Shown here piece by piece: positions 42,944 through 51,280 of a stretch of 64,000 nt of DNA (positions within the stretch are counted from its first letter, which is position 1; each line of letters starts with the position of its first letter). The notes beneath the pieces were generated by a model. The model had not been told where the DNA came from. It saw only the letters and a list, made by a program, of their open reading frames with translations, and did not search any database. Source of the DNA: CALLVY01 sp937899855 (GTDB lineage Bacteria > Bacteroidota > Bacteroidia > Chitinophagales > Saprospiraceae); contig JBCBQC010000007.1 of assembly GCA_039820405.1 (NCBI GenBank), forward strand, positions 65,108 to 129,107. Reading direction: 5' to 3'. Made by a program: the position numbers and the translations under genes.

Positions 42944-43978
42944 TTAGAAAAAGGCATCGTAAGACCAGAACAACTCGCCCATGACCCGGTGCTGGACCAG
43001 GAAGAAATCCTTCTCGTTGTAGTCGGCGTAGTAGCGGAAAACTTTGCGGGTGACGGGCTGTACCTCCCCTTCCTTATCGTAAACGGGGTCATCGTCGGGA
43101 AAGATGGGGATAAAGCGCACCTTTTTGACCGTACCGTCGGTTCGAGTCAGGGTGAGGGTACAGAAGGGAATTTGCTGGAGAATTTGCTCGCGCTCCGGGT
43201 TCTTGTTTTCGATGGCCTCCGCGATTCGGGATTCAAATTTCACCAAGAAAGCTTCCACTTGCCCCAATTTGACCTCGCGGTCGATCACCGGAGTGGTGGC
43301 GGCATTGGGTTTGACCTCGTAGCGATTCCGGCCCAGGCGATTGAGGGTAAAGGAGTGCTGGAGGTAATCGGGGTCGGGGTAGTCGATAGAAACCGATTGA
43401 ATGTCTTCCAATTTGTCGCGGAAAACGCTCTTGTCGCGCCACTCCGCCCCCACCAGACCGTAGCGGTTTTGGAGGTTGCCCACAAAACGGGGGATGTGGG
43501 CCACCAGGGGTTCGTTGGAATTTTCCAGAATCATAAAGGTGCCCGCCTCATCGTGCGAAGAGCCCCCGACGTAGTAGCATTTGATTTTTTCGCCTTTTTT
43601 ATCGTAAAGCTCGACCTTGGTTCCCACCGAAGAGAGGTTATCGACCATAAAGCTCTTGGCGGCCTCGGCGGGACGGTATTTGACCCGAACGTTTTCGATC
43701 ACGTCGAGCAGGAGCTCCATGGCACTCGGCCGGGCCAGGTACTCGCCATTGAGCGTCCAATCGTTGCCATTGCCCCGTCTTTCGAGGGTAGTTTGGTTGC
43801 CCTTCCGATCGGCGAGAAAGATTTTGTGGACCTGCTTGACGTTTTCCACCGCAAACAGCAGCTCGAATTTGCCTTCGGCAACACTATTGCCCGTGGCCAC
43901 ACTCCCCGAGCGCAGGTACTGTACCGTCCCCAGCCCCAGAACGGCAAAAATTACCAGTAAGATCAAAGTACGTTTCAT
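42944..43978 (-). CDS. DUF4340 protein, likely GldFG partner
   Basis: A 344-residue protein with an N-terminal membrane anchor or signal (MKRTLILLVIFAVLGLGTVQ) and a beta-rich periplasmic body. The body contains FELLFAVENVKQVHKIFL, the family-defining DWTLNGEYLARPSAMELLLD, a RYGLVGAEWRDKSVF segment and the C-terminal KDFFLVQHRVMGELFWSYD. DUF4340 genes follow gldG-like ABC genes in many bacteria, which suggests a periplasmic accessory role. It lies 18 bp after gldFG and is almost certainly co-transcribed with it. Confidence 0.8.
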   Translation of the reverse strand: MKRTLILLVIFAVLGLGTVQYLRSGSVATGNSVAEGKFELLFAVENVKQVHKIFLADRKGNQTTLERRGNGNDWTLNGEYLARPSAMELLLDVIENVRVKYRPAEAAKSFMVDNLSSVGTKVELYDKKGEKIKCYYVGGSSHDEAGTFMILENSNEPLVAHIPRFVGNLQNRYGLVGAEWRDKSVFRDKLEDIQSVSIDYPDPDYLQHSFTLNRLGRNRYEVKPNAATTPVIDREVKLGQVEAFLVKFESRIAEAIENKNPEREQILQQIPFCTLTLTRTDGTVKKVRFIPIFPDDDPVYDKEGEVQPVTRKVFRYYADYNEKDFFLVQHRVMGELFWSYDAFF

Positions 43979-43996
43979 AATTTTTTTGATTGAGGA

Positions 43997-46423
43997 TCAA
44001 CGCGCGTATCGCCGGCGTCGCATCCAATTATACAATAAGCCAAACAACAACAAGAACAGAATGGGCAGTACAATATTTATCATTTGCCATTTGGTTTCCT
44101 CCGCTTTGGCCTTCACCGTATCCAAGAGTCGTAGCTTGACATCTTTTCCCCGCGCCTCAATGACCCCCTTCTCATCGATCAGATACTCCACGGCATTGAT
44201 CAGAAAGTTGTTATTGGCCGTAAAAACACGGCGCTCGAAGGGATTGAACCCAACGGGTTGGTAACCATCGCCACTGGGATTGAGGAAGTTTTTAGCCACA
44301 TCCCCATCCGCCACAACGATCATCTTGGTCGGAACGCTTCTTTCCCGATATTCCAATCCCAACTGCGTCAGCCCCTCACTGAAGGACTCGGACACCCGCC
44401 CCTTGTACAAGGACGGGAACTCCCCCTCCAACAACACCGCCAGATTCTGGCGCCCCTTGTTGAACTTAGAGGGATCGGGATCGTAGCGCAGGATTTCAAA
44501 ATTGAGTCGAACCGGGGGCAATTGGAGTCGGCTGAGGTTGGAAGATTGCAACAAAACCGTTTTTTTGACGGGTGTGCTGGTGCGGATGGTATCGACCGAA
44601 CTGGGAAAGTACAAATTGATCCGGTCGAGGCTCTTGACGATGGGGTGATTGCTGGTAGGAGCCACGAGGGGATGGTAGTACCAGGGGAAAAGGTCATACT
44701 GCTTGCCCGACCCCAGTTGTCCACTGACCAGCGGAATGCGCGTACACTCCAGGTCGAGTACCAAATTGGGTTGGATCCGGGCACCGTATTTAAACAGTTG
44801 GTCTTCGAGATTGAGGGGATATTCCACCGGGACGTATTCGTTGCGCACCCGCAAACTGTCCAAATTGACCGCCAAACGGTCGATCAACCACAGCACCTTC
44901 CCCCCATTCATCACGTACTGGTCGATTTTAAACTTGTCCTGTTCCGAAAACGCACCCCGGGGCCGCGCCACCACCAGTACCGCACAATCCTGACTGATTT
45001 GAACCACGCTGTCCAGATCGATAAAATCCGTATTGTAAAAGCCAAACAGCTCCTCCCGGAAGGCTTGTACCTGCGGTGGGGCCAGCTCGCCGTGCCCCTC
45101 CGTAAATAGGACGGTGGGCTTGGAAAAACTGAGAATTTTGGAAATGATATTGGTCAACTTATACTCCAACAAACCGATGGAATTGTTGAGCACCACCTGG
45201 CTGGGGACTCCGAGCATTTCGCTTTCCAACAGATTGACGGACCGCTCGCGACCCCGGTAAAAAACCTGCGCGTAGGGATAGATCACAATCTCCTTGTTCC
45301 CATCGGCAGACTTGACCCGCAAGTTGGTGGGTTCGATCCCCAGTTCGAGCAGGGCCAAGCGTCTTTCGTTCCGCTCCTCCACCGTACCTTCATTGGGGTC
45401 TTCGAAGGAAAACTCCACCAGGCCCGATTCCGACTGAAAATCAAGTAGCAACTGGCGTACGGCATTTTGGAGCCGTTTGAAACCGGCGGGAAAATCACCG
45501 TCGAGCAGAACGTTGACGTAGAGCACCTCATCCAGATCACGCAGCATTTTTTTGGTGGGCTCAGTTAGGGTATACCGCTTTTCCTCGGTAAGGTCGGAGA
45601 TAAAGTAAAAGGGCTGGGCCAGGATGTTGAGAAAAATCAGGATGCCCAAAACGAGGAAGGCCTGGGTCAGGCTTTGCCAGCTAAAATTACCCTGCCACTT
45701 GCGGCGCTCCAGCGAAGTTTTGGTAAACACCAAAAAGATTGCGATGATGGAGAGGAAGTACACCAAGTCGCGACTGTCGAGCAGCCCACGGCTGATGGAA
45801 TTGTAGTGGTAGTCGATCCCCAGCATCTGGATGACGTCGTCGACCTTGCCCACGAAGATGGGAAGGGAGCTGAGGAAGTAAAAGCCCAGGTGGACGAAAA
45901 AGCAAAGAAAGACCGCCAGGACGAAGGAGACGATTTGGTTATTGGTCAGGCTGGAGGCAAAGATACCGATGGCTACGTAGGCGGCCGCCAGCAGGGCCAG
46001 CCCGAGGTAAGAACCCAGGATGGCGCCGGAATCGAGATTGCCCGGGGGAGAGCCCAGTTGGTACACCGAGTAGTAGTACAAGATGGTGGGCAAAAGGGAA
46101 AACAGGACCAGGACCACGCAGGCCAGGTATTTGCCCAGGATGATGGCCCAATCGGACAAGGGGCGGGTGGCCAATAGCTCGATGGTTCCGCTTTGCTGCT
46201 CCTCGGCAAAGGAGCGCATGGTAATGGCGGGGATGAGAAACAAAAAGATAAAGGGAGCGATACTAAACAGCTGATCGAGCGTGGCGTAACTGTAGTTGAG
46301 GATGCTAAAATCGGGAAAAACCCACATGATCAGACCCATCATGATCAGGAAAACCCCGATAACGATGTAACCGATGAGCGAGCTAAAGATGGCGTTGATT
46401 TCTTTGAGAAAGATACTTAACAT
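43997..46423 (-). CDS. gldG: GldF-GldG fusion, ABC transporter permease and auxiliary domain
   Basis: An 808-residue protein. Residues 1-~240 are an ABC-2 permease of the GldF type: helices around LIGYIVIGVFLIMMGLIMWV, MRSFAEEQQSGTIELLATRP, and LGLALLAAAYVAIGIFASSL. Then comes a GldG domain: a membrane entry helix (LTQAFLVLGILIFLNILAQP), the LTEEKRYTLTEPTKKMLRDL motif, a periplasmic ABC_transp_aux domain, and a C-terminal membrane helix (MINIVLPILFLLLFGLLYNW). In Flavobacterium gldF and gldG are separate genes; here they are one polypeptide. With GldA (47618-48523) it should form the gliding-associated ABC transporter. Confidence 0.93.
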   Translation of the reverse strand: MLSIFLKEINAIFSSLIGYIVIGVFLIMMGLIMWVFPDFSILNYSYATLDQLFSIAPFIFLFLIPAITMRSFAEEQQSGTIELLATRPLSDWAIILGKYLACVVLVLFSLLPTILYYYSVYQLGSPPGNLDSGAILGSYLGLALLAAAYVAIGIFASSLTNNQIVSFVLAVFLCFFVHLGFYFLSSLPIFVGKVDDVIQMLGIDYHYNSISRGLLDSRDLVYFLSIIAIFLVFTKTSLERRKWQGNFSWQSLTQAFLVLGILIFLNILAQPFYFISDLTEEKRYTLTEPTKKMLRDLDEVLYVNVLLDGDFPAGFKRLQNAVRQLLLDFQSESGLVEFSFEDPNEGTVEERNERRLALLELGIEPTNLRVKSADGNKEIVIYPYAQVFYRGRERSVNLLESEMLGVPSQVVLNNSIGLLEYKLTNIISKILSFSKPTVLFTEGHGELAPPQVQAFREELFGFYNTDFIDLDSVVQISQDCAVLVVARPRGAFSEQDKFKIDQYVMNGGKVLWLIDRLAVNLDSLRVRNEYVPVEYPLNLEDQLFKYGARIQPNLVLDLECTRIPLVSGQLGSGKQYDLFPWYYHPLVAPTSNHPIVKSLDRINLYFPSSVDTIRTSTPVKKTVLLQSSNLSRLQLPPVRLNFEILRYDPDPSKFNKGRQNLAVLLEGEFPSLYKGRVSESFSEGLTQLGLEYRERSVPTKMIVVADGDVAKNFLNPSGDGYQPVGFNPFERRVFTANNNFLINAVEYLIDEKGVIEARGKDVKLRLLDTVKAKAEETKWQMINIVLPILFLLLFGLLYNWMRRRRYAR

Positions 46424-46486
46424 GTGCGTTTATTCCATTGGTACGGTACTAAGGACCGGGTTTTCAGTAGTATTTTCAGTAGTATG

Positions 46487-46936
46487 CTAAAGGGCTTTGC
46501 CAAAACAGCGGCTGGTGGCCACGTTTTCATATTGATCGTAATTGGGGATGGGCTGGTAATCGTTTTTGCGGTACAAGGCGATGGCCTCGGGATAGCGGAC
46601 ACCGGTTTCGAGCACGCAGCGCTCCCGCCCCAGCTCCCGGGCCCAATGCTCCAAACCCCGCAGCAATTCGGTGGCAATTCCCCGCCCCCGCGCCGCCGCC
46701 CGGACGTACATCCGTTTGACCTCCATGGCCCGTTCGCCGTGGGGCTTGATCGCTCCACAGGCCAAGGGTACCCCCGCCTCGTAGGCCACCAGCACGTGAC
46801 GCAGGCTTTCGATACCATTGAACTGGAAGTAAAAGTCGTGGTCCGCACCATCCCGCTGGCGCGTCAGCTCGTCGAGCTCGCTGACCAGGTGCTGAAAGTC
46901 AGTATTCTCTGCGTTGGTACGTACGATTTCAATCAT
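46487..46936 (-). CDS. GNAT-family N-acetyltransferase
   Basis: A 149-residue GNAT protein. The acetyl-CoA loop is MEVKRMYVRAAARGRGIATE, followed by ELLRGLEHWARELGRERCVL and a substrate-proximal ALYRKNDYQPIPNY. It transfers an acetyl group to an amine; the substrate is unknown. It lies between the gldA-linked unknown gene (overlap of 8 bp) and gldFG (63 bp gap), so it is probably part of that operon, but acetylation of a gliding component is only a guess. Confidence 0.85.
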   Translation of the reverse strand: MIEIVRTNAENTDFQHLVSELDELTRQRDGADHDFYFQFNGIESLRHVLVAYEAGVPLACGAIKPHGERAMEVKRMYVRAAARGRGIATELLRGLEHWARELGRERCVLETGVRYPEAIALYRKNDYQPIPNYDQYENVATSRCFGKAL

Positions 46937-47615
46937 CGGCTTCGGTTTTGATGTTTACGGGGTTGCGATCGACGTAGATGAGCAGACACTTAAACAGCTT
47001 TTCCTCCACCTCGTCCAAATTCATGGCATCCAGCGTCTGGACCAGCCGCTCGTCGTCACCAATCCAGCGGCGAAGGTTGTAAGGGTTGAAGTCGAGTACC
47101 TCGCCCGTCTCGAAGTGGAGGATTTTTTCGTACAGGATGGTCTCCTCCCGATCGACCCAGGCGCGGCGAAATACAAAATCCGTATTGGGGATGTAGACGG
47201 GCATCTCGACGCTGCGCATCTCCTCGTTTTCGTAGTTGAAATAACAGATCTTCCCCCGCAAGCGCAGCCCCGCAAAAACGGTCAGGCTGCGATTGACGCT
47301 GCCCCGGGGTAGCCGGACATAAGGTATCCCCCCCAAGCAGATGCCCCACAAGCTATCCAGCGCAACGGGCAGGGCACTCGAAGCTTGAATGTACTCCACT
47401 TGGGCCATAAAATTTTGGGGGTTGGAGTAGACGCTGGCCTGGACCTCCTCCCAGCTGGCATCGGGTTGGTTGCGTTGGAAAGATTCGAAAGAGTAGTAGA
47501 TGCCGTCGGTAAACTTAAAGTTCTTTTGCAGCCGCAGGGAATCCTGAGCCCCCAGCCCCAGGCACGGGGCCTGGCACAGTAAGAGCAGGACGATATGTCG
47601 GTAGTCTAAGCCCAT
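46929..47615 (-). CDS. Exported protein of unknown function in gld operon
   Basis: A 228-residue protein with a signal peptide ending near LCLGLGAQ and a beta-rich mature part (FTDGIYYSFESFQRNQPDAS, ICLGGIPYVRLPRGSVNRSL, GKICYFNYENEEMRSVEMPV). The C-terminus is acidic (LDAMNLDEVEEKLFKC). No family recognised. The start is 2 bp from the gldA stop and its end overlaps the GNAT gene. It is exported and sits inside the gld gene cluster, so it is a candidate gliding/secretion gene. Confidence 0.75.
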   Translation of the reverse strand: MGLDYRHIVLLLLCQAPCLGLGAQDSLRLQKNFKFTDGIYYSFESFQRNQPDASWEEVQASVYSNPQNFMAQVEYIQASSALPVALDSLWGICLGGIPYVRLPRGSVNRSLTVFAGLRLRGKICYFNYENEEMRSVEMPVYIPNTDFVFRRAWVDREETILYEKILHFETGEVLDFNPYNLRRWIGDDERLVQTLDAMNLDEVEEKLFKCLLIYVDRNPVNIKTEADD

Positions 47616-47617
47616 AG

Positions 47618-48523
47618 TTATTTGGTCAGCTCCTGGAATACATCTTCAACGCTGGATACTTCCTGGCGCATTTCCAACAAGACCCACTTGCGTTCCACCG
47701 CCGTACGGAATACCTCGGGCCGCAGGTCGCGCTTGGACGAGCCGGTCAGTTGCCAGCGTTGCTTGCCCAGGGACTTGACCCGTTTGACCCCCGCGATCGA
47801 CCGCAGTTGGGCTTCCGCCACCGACTGCTGGAATTCGACGGTCACGACACGCTCCCCCACCACTTTTTGCTGGAGGGTTTCGATCGAATCGTTGGCCACG
47901 ATTTTTCCTTTGTTGATGATCACTACGCGACTGCAGAGGGCCTGGACCTCCTGCATGATGTGGGTGGAAAAGAGCACCGTTTTTTCCCGTCCGATTTCCG
48001 CAATCAGACGCCGGATTTCCGCGAGCTGGTTGGGGTCCAAGCCGGAGGTCGGCTCGTCGAGGATGAGTACTTCGGGGTCGTGGAGCATGGCCTGGGCCAG
48101 CCCAACCCGTTGGCGGTAGCCCTTCGAGAGGGAGCCGATCGGTTTGCGTTGCTCCCGGGTCAGCCCGGTCATTTCGATCATTTCGGCCACCCGGGCGCTG
48201 CGTTTGGGGAGGTGGTGCAGGCGTCCGATAAAATTGAGGTATTCGCGGACGTACATGTCTTTGTAGAGGGGATTGTGCTCCGGCAGGTAGCCGATCCTGC
48301 GGCGAACCTCCATGGGGTCTTTCTCGGTATCGAAGCCACACACCAGTGCTTTTCCCGCACTCTGGGGGATAAAACAGGTCAGGATCTTCATGGTCGTGGT
48401 CTTTCCCGCCCCGTTGGGGCCCAGAAAGCCGAGTACTTCCCCCTTACGCGCCTCAAAGGTCACCTCGTTTACGGCGCGTTGTGTTCCATAGATTTTGGTC
48501 AAGCCTTGGACTTGTACGGACAT
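47618..48523 (-). CDS. gldA: Gliding motility ABC transporter ATPase GldA
   Basis: A ~301-residue ABC ATPase. Walker A is GFLGPNGAGKTTTMKIL, the Q-loop follows at RIGYLPEHNPLYKDM, the signature is GSLSKGYRQRVGLAQAML, and Walker B is EVLILDEPTSGLDPNQLAEI. The C-terminal ~80 residues form the GldA-type extension (VVGERVVTVEFQQSVAEAQL). It supplies ATP hydrolysis to the GldFG permease. The start is ATG at 48523 (MSVQVQGLTKIYG); the longer frame to 48613 is not supported. Confidence 0.95.
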   Translation of the reverse strand: MSVQVQGLTKIYGTQRAVNEVTFEARKGEVLGFLGPNGAGKTTTMKILTCFIPQSAGKALVCGFDTEKDPMEVRRRIGYLPEHNPLYKDMYVREYLNFIGRLHHLPKRSARVAEMIEMTGLTREQRKPIGSLSKGYRQRVGLAQAMLHDPEVLILDEPTSGLDPNQLAEIRRLIAEIGREKTVLFSTHIMQEVQALCSRVVIINKGKIVANDSIETLQQKVVGERVVTVEFQQSVAEAQLRSIAGVKRVKSLGKQRWQLTGSSKRDLRPEVFRTAVERKWVLLEMRQEVSSVEDVFQELTK

Positions 48524-48826
48524 ATTAGAATTCTTATCAGATAATAATGCAAAGCTACTAAATTTCACGCCGAGCCCCAAAAGCAAAACCCGCATTGTGG
48601 GCCAGGCGGCCACGACGTGGGAAGATTCGTGCGCAGCTACTCGAACAAAGCGGGCATTCAGCTATTCTAAACGCGCACTCGTACAATTGGTCATAAAAAT
48701 CATATTTTTATGTTAAAATTGTCCCGGGGCCAACAATGCCCAACTGCGGCAACAACTCCGGGCTTGCTTTTACAGTTTAGAAGCCACGAAATCATTATTC
48801 ATCACAACGGCGAAAACCCGCTTATC
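48524..48826. other. Divergent intergenic region, gldA/DUF547
   Basis: 303 bp with no gene I can support. It carries a 9-bp perfect inverted repeat at 48692-48712 and otherwise mixed composition. Confidence 0.6.
48692..48712. promoter_or_regulatory. 9-bp inverted repeat, possible operator
   Basis: CATAAAAAT (48692-48700), spacer CAT, ATTTTTATG (48704-48712). Symmetric AT-rich dyad in the divergent region between gldA and the DUF547 gene. It could bind a regulator shared by both sides. Confidence 0.35.
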
Positions 48827-49918
48827 ATGCGTACCCTAGTCCTTATTTTTTCCCTGGCCAGCGCCATTTTCTGCTCCGCCTGTAACAATACCGGCGACGC
48901 CTCCCAATCCACCACCACGCCCCCGGCGGCGACCGAATCCCCCGCCACGGCGACTTCCACTGTCCCCAACACGCCTCCCCTAGCCGAAGGAGAGGTGCCC
49001 AAGTTTAACAAACCCGCGAGCAAAATTGCTCAACCCGCCGACCCCGAGCGCTACGAAGCCCAGCAAAAAGCCGCCGCCGAGTCGGAACAAAAGATCAAAC
49101 AAATCCTCAAGAATCGCCCCCCCGCCCCCACCAACAGTAAGACCAGTCGGGAAGCCGCCATTGCCGAACGCACCCAACTGCTGGAGGAACTCCAGGGGAC
49201 ACCCACCACCAGTACGCCCCAACCCAAGACAACGGCCACCAACGTTCCTCCCCCCCCAGCACCACCCGCCGCCATCAGAGCCTCTCACTCGGCTTGGGAC
49301 GCCCTCCTGCGCCAGTACGTCAGCAGTAGCGGACAGGTAGATTACCAGAGCTTTAAGACCGAGCTGACCGCCCTCAATGCTTACCTCGACCACCTGGCCA
49401 AACACCCCGTCCAGTCCGACTGGTCGCGGAGCGAAAAGATGGCCTACTGGATCAATGCCTACAATGCCTACACCGTCAAATTGATCGTCGACAACTACCC
49501 CCTCAAAAGCATCACCGACCTGCACGGAGGCAAACCCTGGGACGTCAAATGGATCAAGCTCGGCGACAAGACCTACTCGCTCAACAACATCGAAAACGAT
49601 ATCCTCCGACCGACCTATAAAGACGCCCGCATTCACTTTGCGGTCAACTGTGCCGCTCGCTCCTGCCCTCCCCTCCTCAACCGGGCCTGGACCGCCGCCA
49701 ACCTCGAAGGCAATTTTGAGCGACAAGCGCGGGCCTTCATTAACAACCGCCAGTACAACCAGATTGGTTCTCAAGCGATCAGCATCTCCAAAATTTTTGA
49801 TTGGTACGGGGGCGATTTTGGCAACTTGATCGGCTACCTCAACAAATACTCAAAAATTCAAATCGACGCGAAAGCTACGGTGGGCTACATGGAGTACGAT
49901 TGGCGTCTCAATGAGTAA
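48827..49918 (+). CDS. DUF547 lipoprotein
   Basis: A ~363-residue lipoprotein. The signal peptide ends at the lipobox of SLASAIFCSAC (start ATG at 48827). Residues ~25-170 are Pro/Thr/Ala-rich linker. The C-terminal ~180 residues are the DUF547 domain: YWINAYNAYTVKLIVDNYPL, KTYSLNNIENDILRPTYKDA and FAVNCAARSCPPL. The family is of unknown enzymatic role, possibly hydrolase-like. The downstream lipoprotein gene overlaps by 8 bp, so they are translationally coupled. Confidence 0.85.
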   Translation: MRTLVLIFSLASAIFCSACNNTGDASQSTTTPPAATESPATATSTVPNTPPLAEGEVPKFNKPASKIAQPADPERYEAQQKAAAESEQKIKQILKNRPPAPTNSKTSREAAIAERTQLLEELQGTPTTSTPQPKTTATNVPPPPAPPAAIRASHSAWDALLRQYVSSSGQVDYQSFKTELTALNAYLDHLAKHPVQSDWSRSEKMAYWINAYNAYTVKLIVDNYPLKSITDLHGGKPWDVKWIKLGDKTYSLNNIENDILRPTYKDARIHFAVNCAARSCPPLLNRAWTAANLEGNFERQARAFINNRQYNQIGSQAISISKIFDWYGGDFGNLIGYLNKYSKIQIDAKATVGYMEYDWRLNE

Positions 49919-50504
49919 AAAGTGGGGCACAAGAGGATACCTCGCCGTTTTGGGGCTGGGTTTGCTGGGATTCCTGGCTTGTGAGGTAGAGCAAGGAAGT
50001 AGCGAGCCGGATGTACCGGAAGGGAACGCATTGACATTGGATGTGGATACGCTCCAGGAGTGGTCGGAGGTGGTGGTGGTGCTTCGACCAGCGGAGGAGC
50101 AGCGCTATCGGGTGGAGCTCTGGGCCGCAGCCGAGCCGGGGAGCTACCGATCGCTAGCGGCCACTAGACTTTACCCGCCGCCCGAAGGCCTGCTTCCCAT
50201 CGGTACCTATCCCCTCGACTGGGTCGGGGGTCAGTTGATCGCTCAGTATCCCAATGCCTTTTACCTGGACAAGCGCCCCAATGAGGAGCCCGTGAAGCTC
50301 ACTTTTGGCTTCACGGGCTCTTTGTTGCCCCTACTGGAGCAAGCCCACTCCCGGGCCGGACGCGCTCGGCTGCTGATCGTTCCGCGTTTGTTGGACCGAG
50401 GGGCGGAGGTCGTTTTTCAGCCCTGTCGGACTTGTCCACACTGGACGGGCGAGCTGTACAGCAGTCTGGCGCTAGAATTGGACCTTATTTACGGCCGGAA
50501 CTAG
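49911..50504 (+). CDS. Small lipoprotein of unknown function
   Basis: A 197-residue lipoprotein with the lipobox LLGFLACEVEQG after a basic start. The mature part is beta-rich with Pro and charged residues (ALTLDVDTLQEWSEVVVVLR). I recognise no family. It is coupled to the DUF547 gene by an 8-bp overlap. Its coding region contains a perfect 13-bp inverted repeat (50286-50320). Confidence 0.7.
   Translation: MSKKWGTRGYLAVLGLGLLGFLACEVEQGSSEPDVPEGNALTLDVDTLQEWSEVVVVLRPAEEQRYRVELWAAAEPGSYRSLAATRLYPPPEGLLPIGTYPLDWVGGQLIAQYPNAFYLDKRPNEEPVKLTFGFTGSLLPLLEQAHSRAGRARLLIVPRLLDRGAEVVFQPCRTCPHWTGELYSSLALELDLIYGRN
50286..50320 (+). repeat. Perfect 13-bp intragenic inverted repeat
   Basis: gagcccgtgaagc (50286-50298) and gcttcacgggctc (50308-50320) flank a 9-nt loop and are followed by TTTGTT. 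GC-rich and terminator-like, but inside the coding region of the small lipoprotein. Confidence 0.7.
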
Positions 50505-50521
50505 GCGCTGGAAAGCGGGTT

Positions 50522-51013
50522 CTAGGCCTCCAGGGGAGGAATGCGCAGCATTTGGCCGGGATAGATTTTGTTCGGATCTTCGAGCATCGGCTTGTTGGCT
50601 TCAAAGATTTGGGGGTACTTCATGGCGTCTCCGTAGTGCGCCTTGGCGATTTTGGAGAGGCTGTCGCCGCTTTTCACTTCGTAAAAGACGGCTTCGGGCG
50701 TGGGGTTCGAGACCGAAATCCGATCGTCGACACCGGCGATGCCCGATACGTTACCGAGGGTCAGAATGATTTTTTCCCTATCCGATTGCGATTCCACCTC
50801 TCCGTGAACGGTCACGATATCGTCCTGCAGGTCGATTTCGAGGTTTTCGACGGCAATACCGAGATTACCCACCACTCCCTGGAGCAATTGCAACTGCTGT
50901 TTGCGCAGGATCTCCCTGGCCGCTTCGGCGTTGGGGGCGGCGGCTACTTCGGGCGTTTTGTCGCGTGATAGAATCTTGGCGCCGGCATTTTTTAGGAAAG
51001 AGAACAATCCCAT
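50522..51013 (-). CDS. kbp: BON-LysM protein, potassium-binding Kbp-like
   Basis: A 163-residue protein without signal peptide. It starts MGLFSFLKNAGAKI, much as E. coli Kbp (YgaU) does. A BON domain follows (VTVHGEVESQSDREKIILTL, then SGIAGVDDRISV), and a LysM domain ends the protein (FYEVKSGDSLSKIAKAHYGD and ANKPMLEDPNKIYPGQMLRI). E. coli Kbp senses cytoplasmic K+. The residues match along the length, so orthology is likely. The ATG at 51013 is preferred to the longer frame to 51157. Confidence 0.88.
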   Translation of the reverse strand: MGLFSFLKNAGAKILSRDKTPEVAAAPNAEAAREILRKQQLQLLQGVVGNLGIAVENLEIDLQDDIVTVHGEVESQSDREKIILTLGNVSGIAGVDDRISVSNPTPEAVFYEVKSGDSLSKIAKAHYGDAMKYPQIFEANKPMLEDPNKIYPGQMLRIPPLEA

Positions 51014-51192
51014 AGTTTTGTTTTTTTTGATTATTGTGATTTTTTTTCGCGCAACCCTTGCGCTGCGCGGAAAAATAGAATAGTTTTGGCAAATTAACAA
51101 ATCCTTCCCCCGGTTTCCCACCTCCCGCTGATAATTACAAAACTTACAACTTTCCACGGTCTACTTCGTAAACACTTGTAATTTTTCAATCA

Positions 51193-51226
51193 TTTGAGCA
51201 ATTCTAGCTGAAAAGATTTATATTTG
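51193..51226 (+). promoter_or_regulatory. Bacteroidota-type promoter of secDF
   Basis: TTTG (51193-51196) and TATATTTG (51219-51226) are separated by 22 bp, matching the -33/-7 consensus TTTG...TAnnTTTG. Predicted leader about 48 nt. Confidence 0.75.
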
Positions 51227-51280
51227 CGACGTTTTTTTTAAACAATTTCTAACATTCTTACTTATTAAATTTTCTAACAC

